DNA of 64,000 nt, taken from NCBI GenBank assembly GCA_031761405.1, contig JASEVX010000011.1, forward strand, positions 42,202,411 to 42,266,410, read 5' to 3'. This stretch comes from Serripes groenlandicus. Taxonomy: Eukaryota; Mollusca; Bivalvia; Cardiida; Cardiidae. Shown piece by piece: positions 20,384 through 32,900 of the stretch (the stretch's first letter is position 1; every line of letters starts with the position of its first letter). The notes under the pieces were generated by a model that made no database searches, had not been told where the DNA came from, and saw only the letters and a program-made list of their open reading frames with translations. Made by a program: the position numbers and the translations under genes.

Positions 20384-21825
20384 TGTGTGGACATACACAT
20401 ACACAGCAGCAGAATATTCCTGACCTGTGGGCATACACAGAAACACAAGTAACAACAGCAGGATATTCCTGACCTGTGGGCATACACAGAAACACAAGTA
20501 ACAACAGCAGGATATTCCTGACCTGTGGGCACACACAGAAACAGCAGGATATCCCTGACGTGTGAATATACACATAAACACCAGTGACAAAAGCAGGATA
20601 TTCCTGACGTGTGGACATACACATGTAACAACAGCAGGATATCCCTGACGTGTGGACATACACAGAAACACAAGCAACTACAGCAGGATATTCCTTACGT
20701 GGTGGACATACACAGAAACAGCAGCAACAACAGCAGGATATTCCTGACATGTGGGCATACACAGAAACAGCAGCAACAACAGCAGGATATTCCTGACTTG
20801 TGGACATACACAGAAACAGCAGCAACAACAGCAGGATATTCCTGACATGTAGGCATACACAGAAACAGCAGCAACAACAGCAGGATATTCCTGACGTGTT
20901 GACATATACAGAAACAGCACCAACAACAGCAGGATATTCCTGACATGTGGACATACACAGAAACAGCAGCAACAACAGCAGGATATTCCTGACGTGTGGG
21001 CATACACAGAAACAGCAGCAGGATATTCCTGACATGTGGACATACACAGAAACAGCAGCAACAACAGCAGGATATTCCTGACATGTGGGCATACACAGAA
21101 ACACAAGTAACAACAGCAGGATATTCCTGACCTGTGGGCATACACAGAAACAGCAGGATATCCCTGACGTGTGAATATACACATAAACACCAGTGACAAA
21201 AGCAGGATATTCCTGACGTGTGGACATACACATGTAACAACAGCAACAACAGCAGGATATTCCTGACATGTGGACATACGCAGAAACAGCAGCAACAACA
21301 GCAGGATATTCCTGACGTGTGGACATACGCAGAAACAGCAGCAACAACAGCAGGATATTCCTGACATGTGGACATACACAGAAACAGCAGCAACAACAGC
21401 AGGATATTCCTGACATGTGGGCATACACAGAAACACAAGTAACAACAGCAGGATATTCCTGACCTGTGGGCATACACAGAAACAGCAGGATATCCCTGAC
21501 GTGTGAATATACACATAAACACCAGTGACAAAAGCAGGATATTCCTGACGTGTGGGCATACACAGAAACACCAGCAATTACAGCAGGATATGCCTGACGT
21601 GTGGGCATACACAGAAACACAAGCAACTACAGCAGGATATTCCTTATGTGGTGGACATACACAGAAACACCAGTAACAACAGCAGGATATCCCTGACATG
21701 TGGACATAAACAGAAACACAAGCAACAACAGCAGGATATTCCTGACATGTGGACATAAACAGAAACACAAGCAACAACAGCAGGATATTCCTGACGTGTG
21801 GACATACACAGAAACAGCAGTAACA
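20384..21825. repeat. 49-bp minisatellite, about 30 units
   Basis: The unit core is CAGGATATTCCTGAC then TGTGGACATACACAGAAACA and GCAGCAACAA. Starts at 20783, 20832, 20881 and 20930 give exactly 49 bp; several units are shortened. A composite block (short unit, GTGAATATACACATAAAC, then CACCAGTGACAAAAG) occurs three times (about 20520, 21150, 21490), a higher-order repeat. Because 49 is not divisible by three and the minus strand of the unit lacks stops, all three minus frames stay open for hundreds of codons. I do not regard these as genes. Confidence 0.95.
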
Positions 21826-21829
21826 ATAT

Positions 21830-24470
21830 CATGTGGAGGGATGGATCATTGCACGGGATGAGGACGGACGGGTGACAATTACAGGAACACAGGACCCTTC
21901 TTTGAACTACTTACAACGTTACCAAGCGTAAATGGATAACCAGTAAGCATTAAACTTCGATATTTCTTAAATAAATGTGAGTTTTATTTTCTAACTGTTA
22001 TAAGAAAATGTAGACAAAATAGTTGTGAACCTTGAACTATTGAAGCCATGACATATGGACGGACGGATTAGTGAACGGGGTAAGGACGGACGGTTAGATT
22101 GACCGAGTCGATAACTTTATCCCATTTGATAAGTTATATTTATCCGAGTTTTGAACGACCGACTCCAAATCTACATATGGGTGTATGGCTTGACGAATGG
22201 ACAGACGGATTTTGGATGGTACGTGTAAAGATATATCTGGGATGGAATGGACGGATAAATTGAGTTAGACTATATGTAGCTTTGTTTTGATTGAAGGTTG
22301 GTATAGCTTAAGGTCAAGTTCTATGTAATGTTAAAGTCAAATATATAAATCAAAGCGCTGAAAGCATTAATGGTAAAGGGTCATCGATCTGCAATACCAA
22401 AAGTGTTGACATAGTGTGAAATGAATACATATGGCTCAAACATTGTACCATCAGCCTGTAAACAAACAATAATGTTTGGAACAACACATTTTGCCTACCA
22501 AAAGCCAAAACCTAATTATCAAAGTTTGAGGCTTATCTCGTATATCCATAATAAAATATTGATGGGCAAACAGCAGAGCAGTGACCATTTAGTAGGCCTA
22601 TAATAGTTCCAGTTCAATGGACACTAAAGATTCACACTAAATATTGAAATAATGCTGATAAATAACAGCATAATTATATAAAAATATTTTATATTTATCT
22701 AAAAACCAATCATTCAATTAATCAAGATGAAGAGATTCATTAAGTTTTAATGCATAAAATGGGTTGGAGAAAGACTTTTCTATAAATTCATGGATAAATT
22801 ATCAATAATAATACACACTACTTCCTTTTTGTGAAACAATTATTTTCGATTATAATGTTTCTGATCACCATCTTTTACACAACAACAGTTGAACAAGTCC
22901 GGGTTTTGGCTCGGATGTTATTAAAAATACAAACAATCATAAAAAAAAGCACAAATACAACTTGCAAATAAGTCAAAACCAAAAACTCATAGTAAATCAC
23001 TTTTCTCCTTGTCATATACATGCTCCTGAAATGCAAATGAACCCATTGCATAGTGTAGGCTTCAGACAAAGTAAAATAAGCTTTTGGAGGCATTCAGAAA
23101 TGAACACGAGGCTGAGCGTTCCACGGAAAACATGATTCCCCTACAAAACTCGGAGATTAAGTGAGAAAAGGGCCGGACAAAAATGAGACACTAAAAAAAA
23201 TAGCATGCTAGAGTTATGTTTCTTGTGCACTGCACACCTACATGTCATTAGTAACCTAAAACCCAAGTTGGAAATTGATACATTTGAAATAATTAAATAT
23301 GGAAACATGACGAAAACAAGCTTATTGAGCTTTCAAATAAACATACTGTATTTAAACTAAAAAAACATGCTTCTATCCTCCATTCTGTACCTTCTTTCTT
23401 TCTATTTCTTTCCCTCTATATACTTCATTCTTTTTCTCCTATTCTCAATTTCTCTTTCATATTGATTTAATTACTACGCCTATTGTTGGCAAGACGGGGT
23501 GGGGGTTGGGGGTTAACAGAAAGACATAGCCGGACGAAGGAGAGATGATCCATACGTGCCTCTAAGCTTTACAGGCAAACGACACAATACGTATTTTATT
23601 TTCCACGTTAAGCGATTTGGGGTTTAATTAAATCTCCATAACAGGACCAAATAGCGTATATTGACGAAAGTCTTACTGAACGTACTGAATGTAGAATTGC
23701 GATCGTTTAAGAGGAGATGCAGAAGAGTGCATATGGAAATATTTATCTAAAAATATCCCCACCATGACCAACAAGTAATGATGCATCAGGTTAGAATGAA
23801 ATAATTCCAAGATCATAAATTAGTGTTGGTCTTGTGCAAATTAATTGACTGTAACTCAGAATATATCATTCGGTCCACATGGTACCTTTTTAATGATTAT
23901 ATTACCAGATAGCTCTGTGGAAATCCCACCATGAACATTCAATACCGTACAGTGTATTCCTATGTATTGACTACTGGACCAACTGATGCATTCAGAATAT
24001 ATAATATATCAATGTTTACAATGATAACAGTAAAATTAGAAGTGTAAATCTACCTAACAGTTGTGTTTTGAATGATTTTCTGGGGGCTCATCTCCAATAC
24101 TATATTTTACTGTTGGCAAGCTTCTATTTTGACAGAAAATTTGTATAAAAATGAACAGATTAATATAAAAAGGCCAAAACCAAAATTAATGTACAATAGA
24201 GTTTTGTATCTCCAAAACAGAGGGTAAGCGTGACCCTGAATCGATAACCTGAGTGATAGCTATGAAGCATATGTGCAGTGTTTCATTTTAAAATGTCTAT
24301 CAACGAGTCCTTTCGTGTGTTTTCCCAAAACAATACTATTTTTCACATTTTAATGAGTCCTGGCATTACTAAATGAGTCTAGGATTCGGGGGATGTGAAG
24401 CAAACTGAAACACTACATATGTGTAACTGCTAATATCAGAGAATCTTTTGTCAAGAGGGTGAATGAAACT
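21830..24470. other. Gene-free, mostly unique sequence
   Basis: A run of degenerate GGACGGACGG motifs at about 21840..22260 and a CT-rich stretch near 23380..23460. Otherwise nothing recognisable and, unusually for this window, no family A copy. Confidence 0.5.
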
Positions 24471-24479
24471 GCTAGGAGT

Positions 24480-25690
24480 GGACACTTATCAATAAAGGAC
24501 ATTTGTCATGATATTAAATCTTTGAACAGTTTGTAAGAGGACCACCATAGTAACATTCCCGTGAAGTTTTCTTGAAATTAGTCCAATGTTTTAGGATGAG
24601 ATTTTGTTTAAAGCTAAACGTTCATTTAACCCCTATTCTGATACAACTTGGCTTGAACACAATATGTAGAGGGTCACTTAAGGAACAGTTCCGCTAAATT
24701 TCAAATGTATCTTGAAATCAGAAAAAAACTTGAATAGTTTTTCAACCAATCAAGACGGCTTTAGCAAATCTTGTAGAGGGTCACCAAAGGAACATTTGTA
24801 CTAAATTGTCTTGGAATCTGACAAGCGGATTCAGAGAAAAAGATGATTAACAGTTTAGACATTTTACTCCGTTCATGTTGCCACAGCAACAAAAGTTGTG
24901 TTTAAAATGTATATCTTTGAACAAATTTGAAAGTGACCACCAAAGGATCATTCATGTGAAATTTGGCCAGTGGATTAGGATGAGATGTCATTTGAAGCTA
25001 AAAGTTAAATTGACCACTCTTCTGATGTCACCTGGTAACTACTTCTTACAACCAATAAATATGGCTTAAAGAATTATGAAGAGGTCACTGAAGGTAAAAG
25101 TCAGTCAAGCACTTTCATAAGAATGGAGTTTTAAAATTTTGCCCATTTCTGATGCCGCCTCGCTGCCTTTTTTCACAACCAATTAATATGGCTTGAACAA
25201 TGTTGGCCTTTATTTCTACTTGATAAAGGAGAAGAATTTTAGATATTGGGAATTTTACCCCCTTAATTTCTACATAGAATACATAAATTTGAACATTATT
25301 AAGAAAAGGACTGCAAAAAGAACATTTCTGTGACGTTTGTTTTAAATTGGTCTAGTGGATGAGATGTCATTTGAAGCTAAAAGTTAAATTTTCCTTTTTT
25401 TTCCAGATCACGATTGCATCTGGTTTATATGACTTTCAACCATTCAATCGGACTTAAAAACATGTCAATGAATGAACAGTTCTGCTCAAGGATCTTGAAA
25501 TCAGAATAGCTTTTCTGATGCCGCCTTAATTATTGCCGTAAAAGACAATCAATCAATATGATTATATTTGTAGAGTCATCCACTGAAGATTTCTACGAAA
25601 TTATATTGGTATCAGACGAGGTCAGAGGAAAATCTTCTAAAAAATTGGGCACATTTAACCGTTTATTAATTCTGATGTTGCAGCAAGTTC
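24480..25690. repeat. Degenerate tandem repeat, about 150-190-bp units
   Basis: Phrases such as GTCAC..AAGGAACA, GATGAGATGTCATTTGAAGC (twice), TCTGATG.C.CCT and CAACCAAT.AATATGGCTT recur about six times. No ends could be fixed. Confidence 0.6.
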
Positions 25691-25729
25691 TCAGTAGAAC
25701 ATAAATATACTGAGCAATCTCTAATTAAG

Positions 25730-25935
25730 TTGCCACACAATTTTCAAAGGTTGTTTTCTGCAGAGACTTCAGAAAAGTTCTGTATGTGCGTAAGGGTTGA
25801 TATATAAGGTTTGTTTTTCTGAATATTTCAGAAAGAATAGAAAACATTGTGGCAAAAGTCAATATTGCTTTATGAGCAATGTCTACTTTTGTCACAATGT
25901 TTTCAAAAAGTGTCTGCTGCATCTGCAAGTGGTAC
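25730..25935 (-). repeat. Two family A fragments
   Basis: TTTTCTGCAGAGACTTCAG with GTGCGTAAGGGTTGA, then AAAACATTGTGGCAAAAGTC with TTTCAAAAAGTGTCTGCTGC. Confidence 0.55.
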
Positions 25936-25939
25936 AAAT

Positions 25940-26679
25940 ACTATTAAAATTTCACTAACAAGTTTTCTTTGACAGAAACAATTAATAGATGTCGCTCTTT
26001 TATCTATTTACAAGAGGCGTTACAATTTACAAAGGGTAATTTCTCCTTGCAGTGTTTACAAACTTGAGTATATCCTACTTTAATGTGATATTTAGTTTAT
26101 TTACACATTCAGAGACTTTTAATTTTAATTGGTTACCTAAATAAGTGGATTGTTTTTACTTATTTGACTTTTGATTGATTATGTTTGCATTCGTAATTCA
26201 GTAAATAATTGTTTGCACTATTTTTTGGGCGTTCTGAATTTGGTAGAAATGGACTGGTATTCTCGGTCATTCACATCACGTGACTCCAGTAAGCTTTAAA
26301 GTGACATGTTGCTGTTTTACTTTTGTTTCCCCAAAAAAGTCCGAACACAATTAATTATACACACATCTGTAATACAACTAATCCGAGACTTCTCTGACCG
26401 TAAAAGTCTTTTTTTGTTTGTTTGCGGCTTGCATGGGTCAATAAGTTATAAATGCCACATGTATAATTTGTGAATTTCTTTTGCATAGGCCTACTTTTGC
26501 TTGATATGTGCATGCAAAGAAGAGAGAATAAGATATATTCATTTGAAGAAAGATTTGAGAAATCCCTATAGAAAAAAGCATTAGATCAGCCATTGTTCTG
26601 CCTCTGTTGGCCTACTAGATGAGTAACTATCAGGAGCTAGCATACCATTCATCCCGTGTAATGTAAATATAACGTTTCA
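25940..26679. other. Unique sequence upstream of the carrier promoter
   Basis: No repeat family recognised. It contains the TCACGTGAC E-box at 26276. It may hold upstream regulatory DNA or a non-coding first exon. Confidence 0.35.
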
Positions 26680-26873
26680 CTATGTATTACAAGGTCAAAT
26701 TGTAAGCTGTGCATGCGCTCGAGAAATGATTGACACTCTTAACCAATCAGACAGCTTTAACCTATATTCGACGTCTGTGATTGGTCGACCTCAACCTATG
26801 ATGGAAAATTTGCGATTATTTCAGCAGTGTTTACATTTTGAATGAAATCTCTGAGATGTGAACAGCATGTTTC
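26680..26873 (+). promoter_or_regulatory. Probable promoter and 5' UTR of the SLC25A36-like gene
   Basis: Within 200 bp upstream of the ATG lie an NRF1-like GTGCATGCGCT (around 26709..26719), a CCAAT box in AACCAATCAG (26741..26750) and an inverted CCAAT in GATTGGTC (26779..26786). No TATA box is evident. CCAAT plus NRF1-type sites is a common housekeeping arrangement for mitochondrial protein genes. Further out, TCACGTGAC (26276..26284) is a palindromic E-box. Family A elements are absent from about 25.9 to 27.8 kb, one of the few sizeable gaps. The sites are visible; promoter function is inferred. Confidence 0.55.
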
Positions 26874-26917
26874 ATGGCTTCTAAAGACCATTATGGAATA
26901 CATTTGTTTGCCGGAGG
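26874..26917 (+). CDS. SLC25A36: Carrier exon 1 (start codon, first half of helix 1)
   Basis: The ATG at 26874 follows an in-frame upstream region with stops. It encodes [15 protein letters not shown], the last Gly being split. HLFAGG is the family N-terminus and the donor is GAGG|GTAAGT. The start is fixed by position relative to HLFAGG, as in vertebrate SLC25A36. Confidence 0.9.
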
Positions 26918-29900
26918 GTAAGTTAACTGTATTTGTATTGTTGATTGCACATTATGCTATGTTATTTGTAAGTTATTATATATGATTTTAAAAACCTATT
27001 AAATTTGGCGTTATTTAAACTCGGACAACATTGTTTTGGTATGGAATTTTTCGCCGAGATTGAGTCGACTGAATTGATCGTATAAACGAGGGTATGCAGG
27101 ATTCGATTTTATGCCGGAAATTTCAGATTTTAAATGCAAAAAGTAAAATGAAGTCCAATACCATCGTAAAACGTGTTTCTTATTCTACTTTGCAATATTT
27201 TGATTACAGAAGACATCTCTGGCGTGCGTAGCAAGCGTAACCCGTAGCAAGTGTTGATTCTGAGAAGGACTTGGGAGTTACATTTGACCCCAAACTAAGT
27301 TTTGATGTTCACATCACAAATGCTACTTACTTTGTATAACTATAATTGTATTGTAAGACTAGTTTTGGAATAAGGGTCATGCGTATGGTCTCCACACTTA
27401 TTAAAAGACATTAAACGTATTGAAGGTATTCAACGAAGAGCCACAACATTAATACCAGACTTACAGGAGTTACCATTGCTAGGAATTCCAACTCTGGTGT
27501 ATAGACAAGATCGTGCTGATATGATTCAGATTTATAAAGCCATTCATAATTTGGATGAACTTAAATAGGACAGTATGTTTTCTCTGTATGTTAAGAGATC
27601 ATAACTTAAAAAGATCAGTCAATTTGTGGAACAAACTTACATGTGAAACTGTAAATGCAAAGTCACTAAATGTGTTTAAGTCACTGCTCAACAAAGAAGC
27701 TTGGAATGACAAGAAATTTCAAGGAGATGAGTTTGGAAAAAAAGCATATATAGTGATAAGAGATTTAACTTATTATTAATAGTAATGCTGCATAGGAGTC
27801 TGAAAGTGTCTATATGTTGGAAAGAGTTAACTTATTATTAATAATTAAAGAGTTTGTTTTTTATATTTCAGAGTTGGTGGCACTGTCGGCGCTATCTTAA
27901 CATGTCCTCTCGAAGTTGTAAAAACACGCTTACAGTCTTCTGTCGCCACATTCCAGCCAATATTCATTCGTAACCATAGTAGTATTAATTTAGTGTCTTC
28001 AAACTGTCATAACATAAATTTCAATGCACCAGCTGATTTACATGCACGATCTCATGGAACTGTTGTGGCGGAAAATGCGATTGAAGTGGCAAAGAACAGA
28101 TCTTTAGGATTATATTATTGTCTCAGGTAAGTGTATAATAATTGATTGTGTAGACATATACACGTATGATGTATGACAATCATGTGCTCAGAGGTCTCAG
28201 AATGAGTAAACAGATCTGTGCTCAGAAATATATTATATATCTCTTGTTTTGAAAATTTGACTCGTTCAAATCCGGATTTTGGAGATATCGTCTAAATACC
28301 ATTTAATTCAATATTTACAGTAAATGTTCATTACATCCCTTAGAGAGTTTGTCCTCTCCCCTCAATGTTTTCAATCCTTTTCCCACGATGATAACTGTAT
28401 TAACTTTTTGTGTCACCCTGCGATGCATGGTAGGCACTTGGGGATTATTTTTTTTGTCCGGCATCTGTCTGTCTGTCCGTCACACTTTCAATGAGCAGGT
28501 GCAGGTGACACACATGCTCCGCGGAGCACTCCATTCTAGTTTTATTTCCTATCTACTTGTTTTTTCTTATTATTTACATATATATTTAACAGAACATAAC
28601 ATTTTAAATAACAGAACTGAAAGTTTATTATTTATATATATAAGAAGAATATAAGAATATAAATCGTAAGTGATATTTAATGAAGTATTGAATCCTTTTG
28701 CCACTGGTCTGGTATTAAAATATTGTTGTAAAGAGGGGAAATGTGTCATCTGTCTTGGCTGATACAGAGAACCAGCTTAGTAGGAGTTCAACTCATACGA
28801 CAATTCTGCAGCAGACGACTTTGAACGTATTTGGGTCAAAACATAGAAAATCTCCGTAATTGAATGGATAACCTATGACTAAAAGTGGAAAACATTGTGG
28901 CAAAAGGAGAAATTGCATGTTTTGTGCAATTTCTTCTTTTGTCACTATGTTTTCAAAAAGCCGTCTGCTGCAGAGGCGTCCGAAAGCGTTTATATGAGGG
29001 AAAGGGTTAACCATTCAACAGGTCTTTCTTCCACTATTAGTCTATATGCAGTCCTGTAATCTGTCATTTAAGATAATCATTTGAAGTTTTCAATATTTAA
29101 TGCATTCTAAATTGTTACGCAACTGCTGCTGCGTGATTCGCTCAAGAGTATGCCGTTGACTGTTCTCGTCATCTTCCATAATTCCTTCACAGCAATGTGT
29201 TGTTGATCATATATCTAAATTCTAAACAGAAAAGTTTAGATTGATATCATAGGCAATTGATACTTGATAAGCAAATATTCTTGCACAATCATGACATCAA
29301 GCTTGTAAACCCAGATTAATTCATTGCTTCAGTTCATTTATTCATAGGAATCCGCTGTGGTCGAGTGGTTAACGTCGGGGATTTCGAAACCGGGTATCCC
29401 GGGTTCGATCCCCAGTCGCGGCACTACGGTCATGGTGGAGTGCCCTTGGTCAAGGCACATTTTCTAGCCTAGTACTGGTTTGTTTACCCAAGGATCATGA
29501 ATAATTAAATTTAATTGCGCGTTAAATGACCTTAGCTGTCGATGCGCCATAAAACAATATACATTCATTAATTTATTCATAAATTGCTTATATTTTCAGA
29601 CACATCTTGAAACATGAAGGAGTCTCAGGTTTATTCAAAGGTCTTGGACCAAATCTAGTCGGTGTTGCTCCCTCCAGGTATGTATCTTTATAATATGCAC
29701 CAGATCTTGATAAAGCCTTAAAGGGGGTTACTATTTTCCCACATAAAACAGATCTGCGGCAGACATTCACAATTTGGAAAATATCTTTGCAAAAATTCTC
29801 CTTAAAAGTAAAAAATAATTATTGAGGCAAAAGGAGAAAATGTTCATCATAAGCAATTTCTCCTTTTGTCACACTGTTTTCAAAATTCGTCTGTTGCAAA

Positions 29901-32900
29901 GGCTTCAGAAAGTGTCTGTTTGTACAAACTTTGTGGGAAAGGGTGAAATCCAAGGCTGTCTTTTCCACACATATCTCCCTCATTACCTATTTAAGTTGAC
30001 CCTTTCCCACATTCACCAAATCTGCAGCAGACAGCTATGAAAATATCTAGGCAAAAATTTGAAATACCTTTCCCTCATATAGACGCTTTCTGACACCTCT
30101 GCAGCAGACAGCTTTTTGAAAACATAAACATAATTATATCATAAATGACGTCGCCAGCATGAAATAACGTCATTATATATTTTTGATATATAACTAGTGT
30201 AATAACAATTAACGTGACGTCATGACGTAACGTTTCGCGTTGTAAATACACACGCTTTATAGCGACGTTTATATGGATATAGCGCTGTAAATTATTAAAT
30301 TAGTATTTATGATATAAAAAGAACATTACATTCGTAGTCATTCAAAACGAAATTTATTAAACTCGTTTTCTAAAAGTGATAAAAACTCGCCAAGGCTCGT
30401 TCTTATCAATTTCAGAAAACTCGTTTAATATATCTCCCTCATTACCCATTTAAGTTGACCCTTTCCCACATCCACCAAATCTGCAGCAGACAGCTATGAA
30501 AATATCTAGGCAAAATTTGAAATATCTTAAGAATTAATATAAGAAATGTTGATTTTTTTTAAAAGAAAAGAAAACATTGTGAGAAAAGGAGATTGTTCAT
30601 CATGATGATCACATTGTTCTTAAAAGGGGTCTGCTTAACCCTTTCCCTCATATAGACGCTTTCTGACGCCTCTGCAGCAGACAGCTTTTTGAAAACATAG
30701 TGCCAAAAGAAGAAATTGCTCAAAATGAGCAACTTCTCCTTTTGCCACAATGTTTTCCACTTTTAGTCATAGATTATCCATTCAATTATGGAGATTTTCT
30801 ATGTTTTGACAAAATGCGTCCAAAGTCGTCTGCTGCATAATTGTCGTATGAGGGAAAGGGTTAAGAAGCGTCAGAAATTGTCTGTATGAGGGAATCAGTT
30901 AAACATTAAAATATTAAGCTCAATCAACATAGGGTTTAGTTTTGTAATAACAAGTAAGAGATGAGGTGTCTTTTTTGGAAGTCAATCTCACTTTTCTAGA
31001 CCTGGAATATAACAATATGTAATGAGGGGGAAACCCAAAAGAAAACCCAGGTAATTTATAATGCCGCATTTTTGAAATAGCCTTGCTTCATCTCATTTTT
31101 GGTTTGTTATCTACTGTTTACAATTGCTTTACCCTTTCCAACATGTAGATCTATGCATTTTGACGCTGATACAGCAGACAACTTTTGAAAACATTGTGAC
31201 AAAAGGAGAAATTGATTAAATTATAAGCAATTTCTCCTTTTTGCCACAACGTTTTAAAGTCTATTTAATAATTGAAGCAATTTCTAGATTTTTCTATTGT
31301 TTCTTTTCGTCTGAAGATATATGTTTTCAAGCTTGTCTGCTGTATGTTGGGACGGGTTCAATGATATCTGATACTGTCTCTAGTAATTATACATAGGATT
31401 GAAGATTATAATATAAGGAAATGAGGGCAGATTCATTCTGAAGCTGATTACAGTCTATATTTTTACTTTGAAGATGATGTAATTAACATAGATATTTATA
31501 TATACATGATTGAGAACACAATGAAGGTTGAACTAAGCATGCCGTGAAGGTGACTTTGATATCACAAATTTCTATTTAAAGAAATGCTATAGTAATACGG
31601 ACCTAATCAGATATTGAGTAACACTTCCCCACTTACACTTAAAGATGCTTTCTGAAGCCTCTGAAACAGACAACTTTTAAAAACATTGTGGCAAACGGAG
31701 AAATTGCTCATGATGGAAAGTTTATTGTTTTGTTGCAGAGGTGGCAACATTAACCCTTTCCATCATACGACAATTCTGCAGCAGATGACTGAACATATTT
31801 TGTTAGAAAATCTCTAGAATTGAATGTATATTAACCTATGACTAAAAATGCAAACATTGTGGCAAAAGGAGAAATTGCTCTTCTTTTGTCACTGTTTTCA
31901 AAAAGCTGTCTGCTGCAGAGGCCTCAGAAAGCGTCTATATGAGGGAAAGGGTTGACCCTATCCTATTTGTAGACACATCTGTAGTAGAAGACTTTTGAAA
32001 ACATAGTGGCAAAAGGAAATTACCCTAGATAGGGGGCGTTTTGCATAAATGTTCTAAAATCCTTATTTGACACTGTACTACCCCTAGGTTGTGGGAACTC
32101 ATAAGAATCGTATCGGTGAACAACATAGGGTTTGCTTTAGTAATAAGAGAGAATGCTTCTTAATGTGGGAAAGAGATCTGGGCAAAAAATACTGAAAAGA
32201 ATATCATTTATTTAAGAAGAATAATTGAATAGAGTTGAAAACATTGTGGCAAAGGGAGAAATTGTTCATTTTGAGCACATTCTACATTTATCACAAAAGC
32301 AGGAAGATGCAGAGCACTCAGTAAGCATCTGTATCATGTGGGAAACGGTTAATGATATAAAAATTAAGACCTGTGTCATCCCAGTCTTAACCCTTTCCCT
32401 CATACGGACGCTTTCTGACGCCTAAAGCAGACGACGTTTGAAAACATTTCGGCTAAAGGAGAAATTGCTTTTTTTGCCAAAATATTTTCTCCTTTATTCA
32501 ATTATTGTTAATTTATTTATAGAAGGTTATTCTAGTTTTGACTTGACCCTTTCCCTCATATAGACGCTTTTTGACGCCTCTGCAGCAGACTGCTTTTTAA
32601 AAACATAGTGACAAAAGAAGAAATTGCACAAAACGTACAAAAGAAGAAATTGCACAAAACGTGCAATTTCTCCTTTTGCCACAATGTTTTCCACTTTTCG
32701 TCATAGGCTATCCATTCAATTATGGAGATTTTCTATGTTTTGACAAAATACGTTCAAAGTCGTCTGCTGCAGAATTGTCGTATGTGGGAAAGGGTTAATG
32801 TTTCATAGTTCTCTGCTGCAGATGTGTTGTATACATGTGGTAAATAGTTAACAAAAGAAAAGGCATTTAATGGGTGACCCTAGATTATTCAATGTGTAAC

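Larger units (their letters stand above)
29971..30524. repeat. Direct repeats of about 95 bp flanking a CRE-rich block
   Basis: ATATCTCCCTCATTACC through GACAGCTATGAAAATATCTA is present at 29971 and again at 30430 (offset 459 bp). Each copy contains the left end of a family A element. The intervening 300 bp differ from surrounding repeats. Confidence 0.8.

Noticed and set aside
20325..21777. Long minus-strand open frames (433, 360 and 299 codons), Cys/Leu-rich
   Set aside because: They lie wholly in the 49-bp minisatellite and exist in all three frames; no splice, promoter or domain evidence.
27555..27779. 74-codon frame in carrier intron 1 as a separate gene
   Set aside because: It continues the decayed LINE reverse-transcriptase tail that begins at 27256 in other frames.
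28349..28654. 101-codon frame in carrier intron 2 with hydrophobic segments
   Set aside because: AT-rich intronic sequence with no homology recognised and no splice support.
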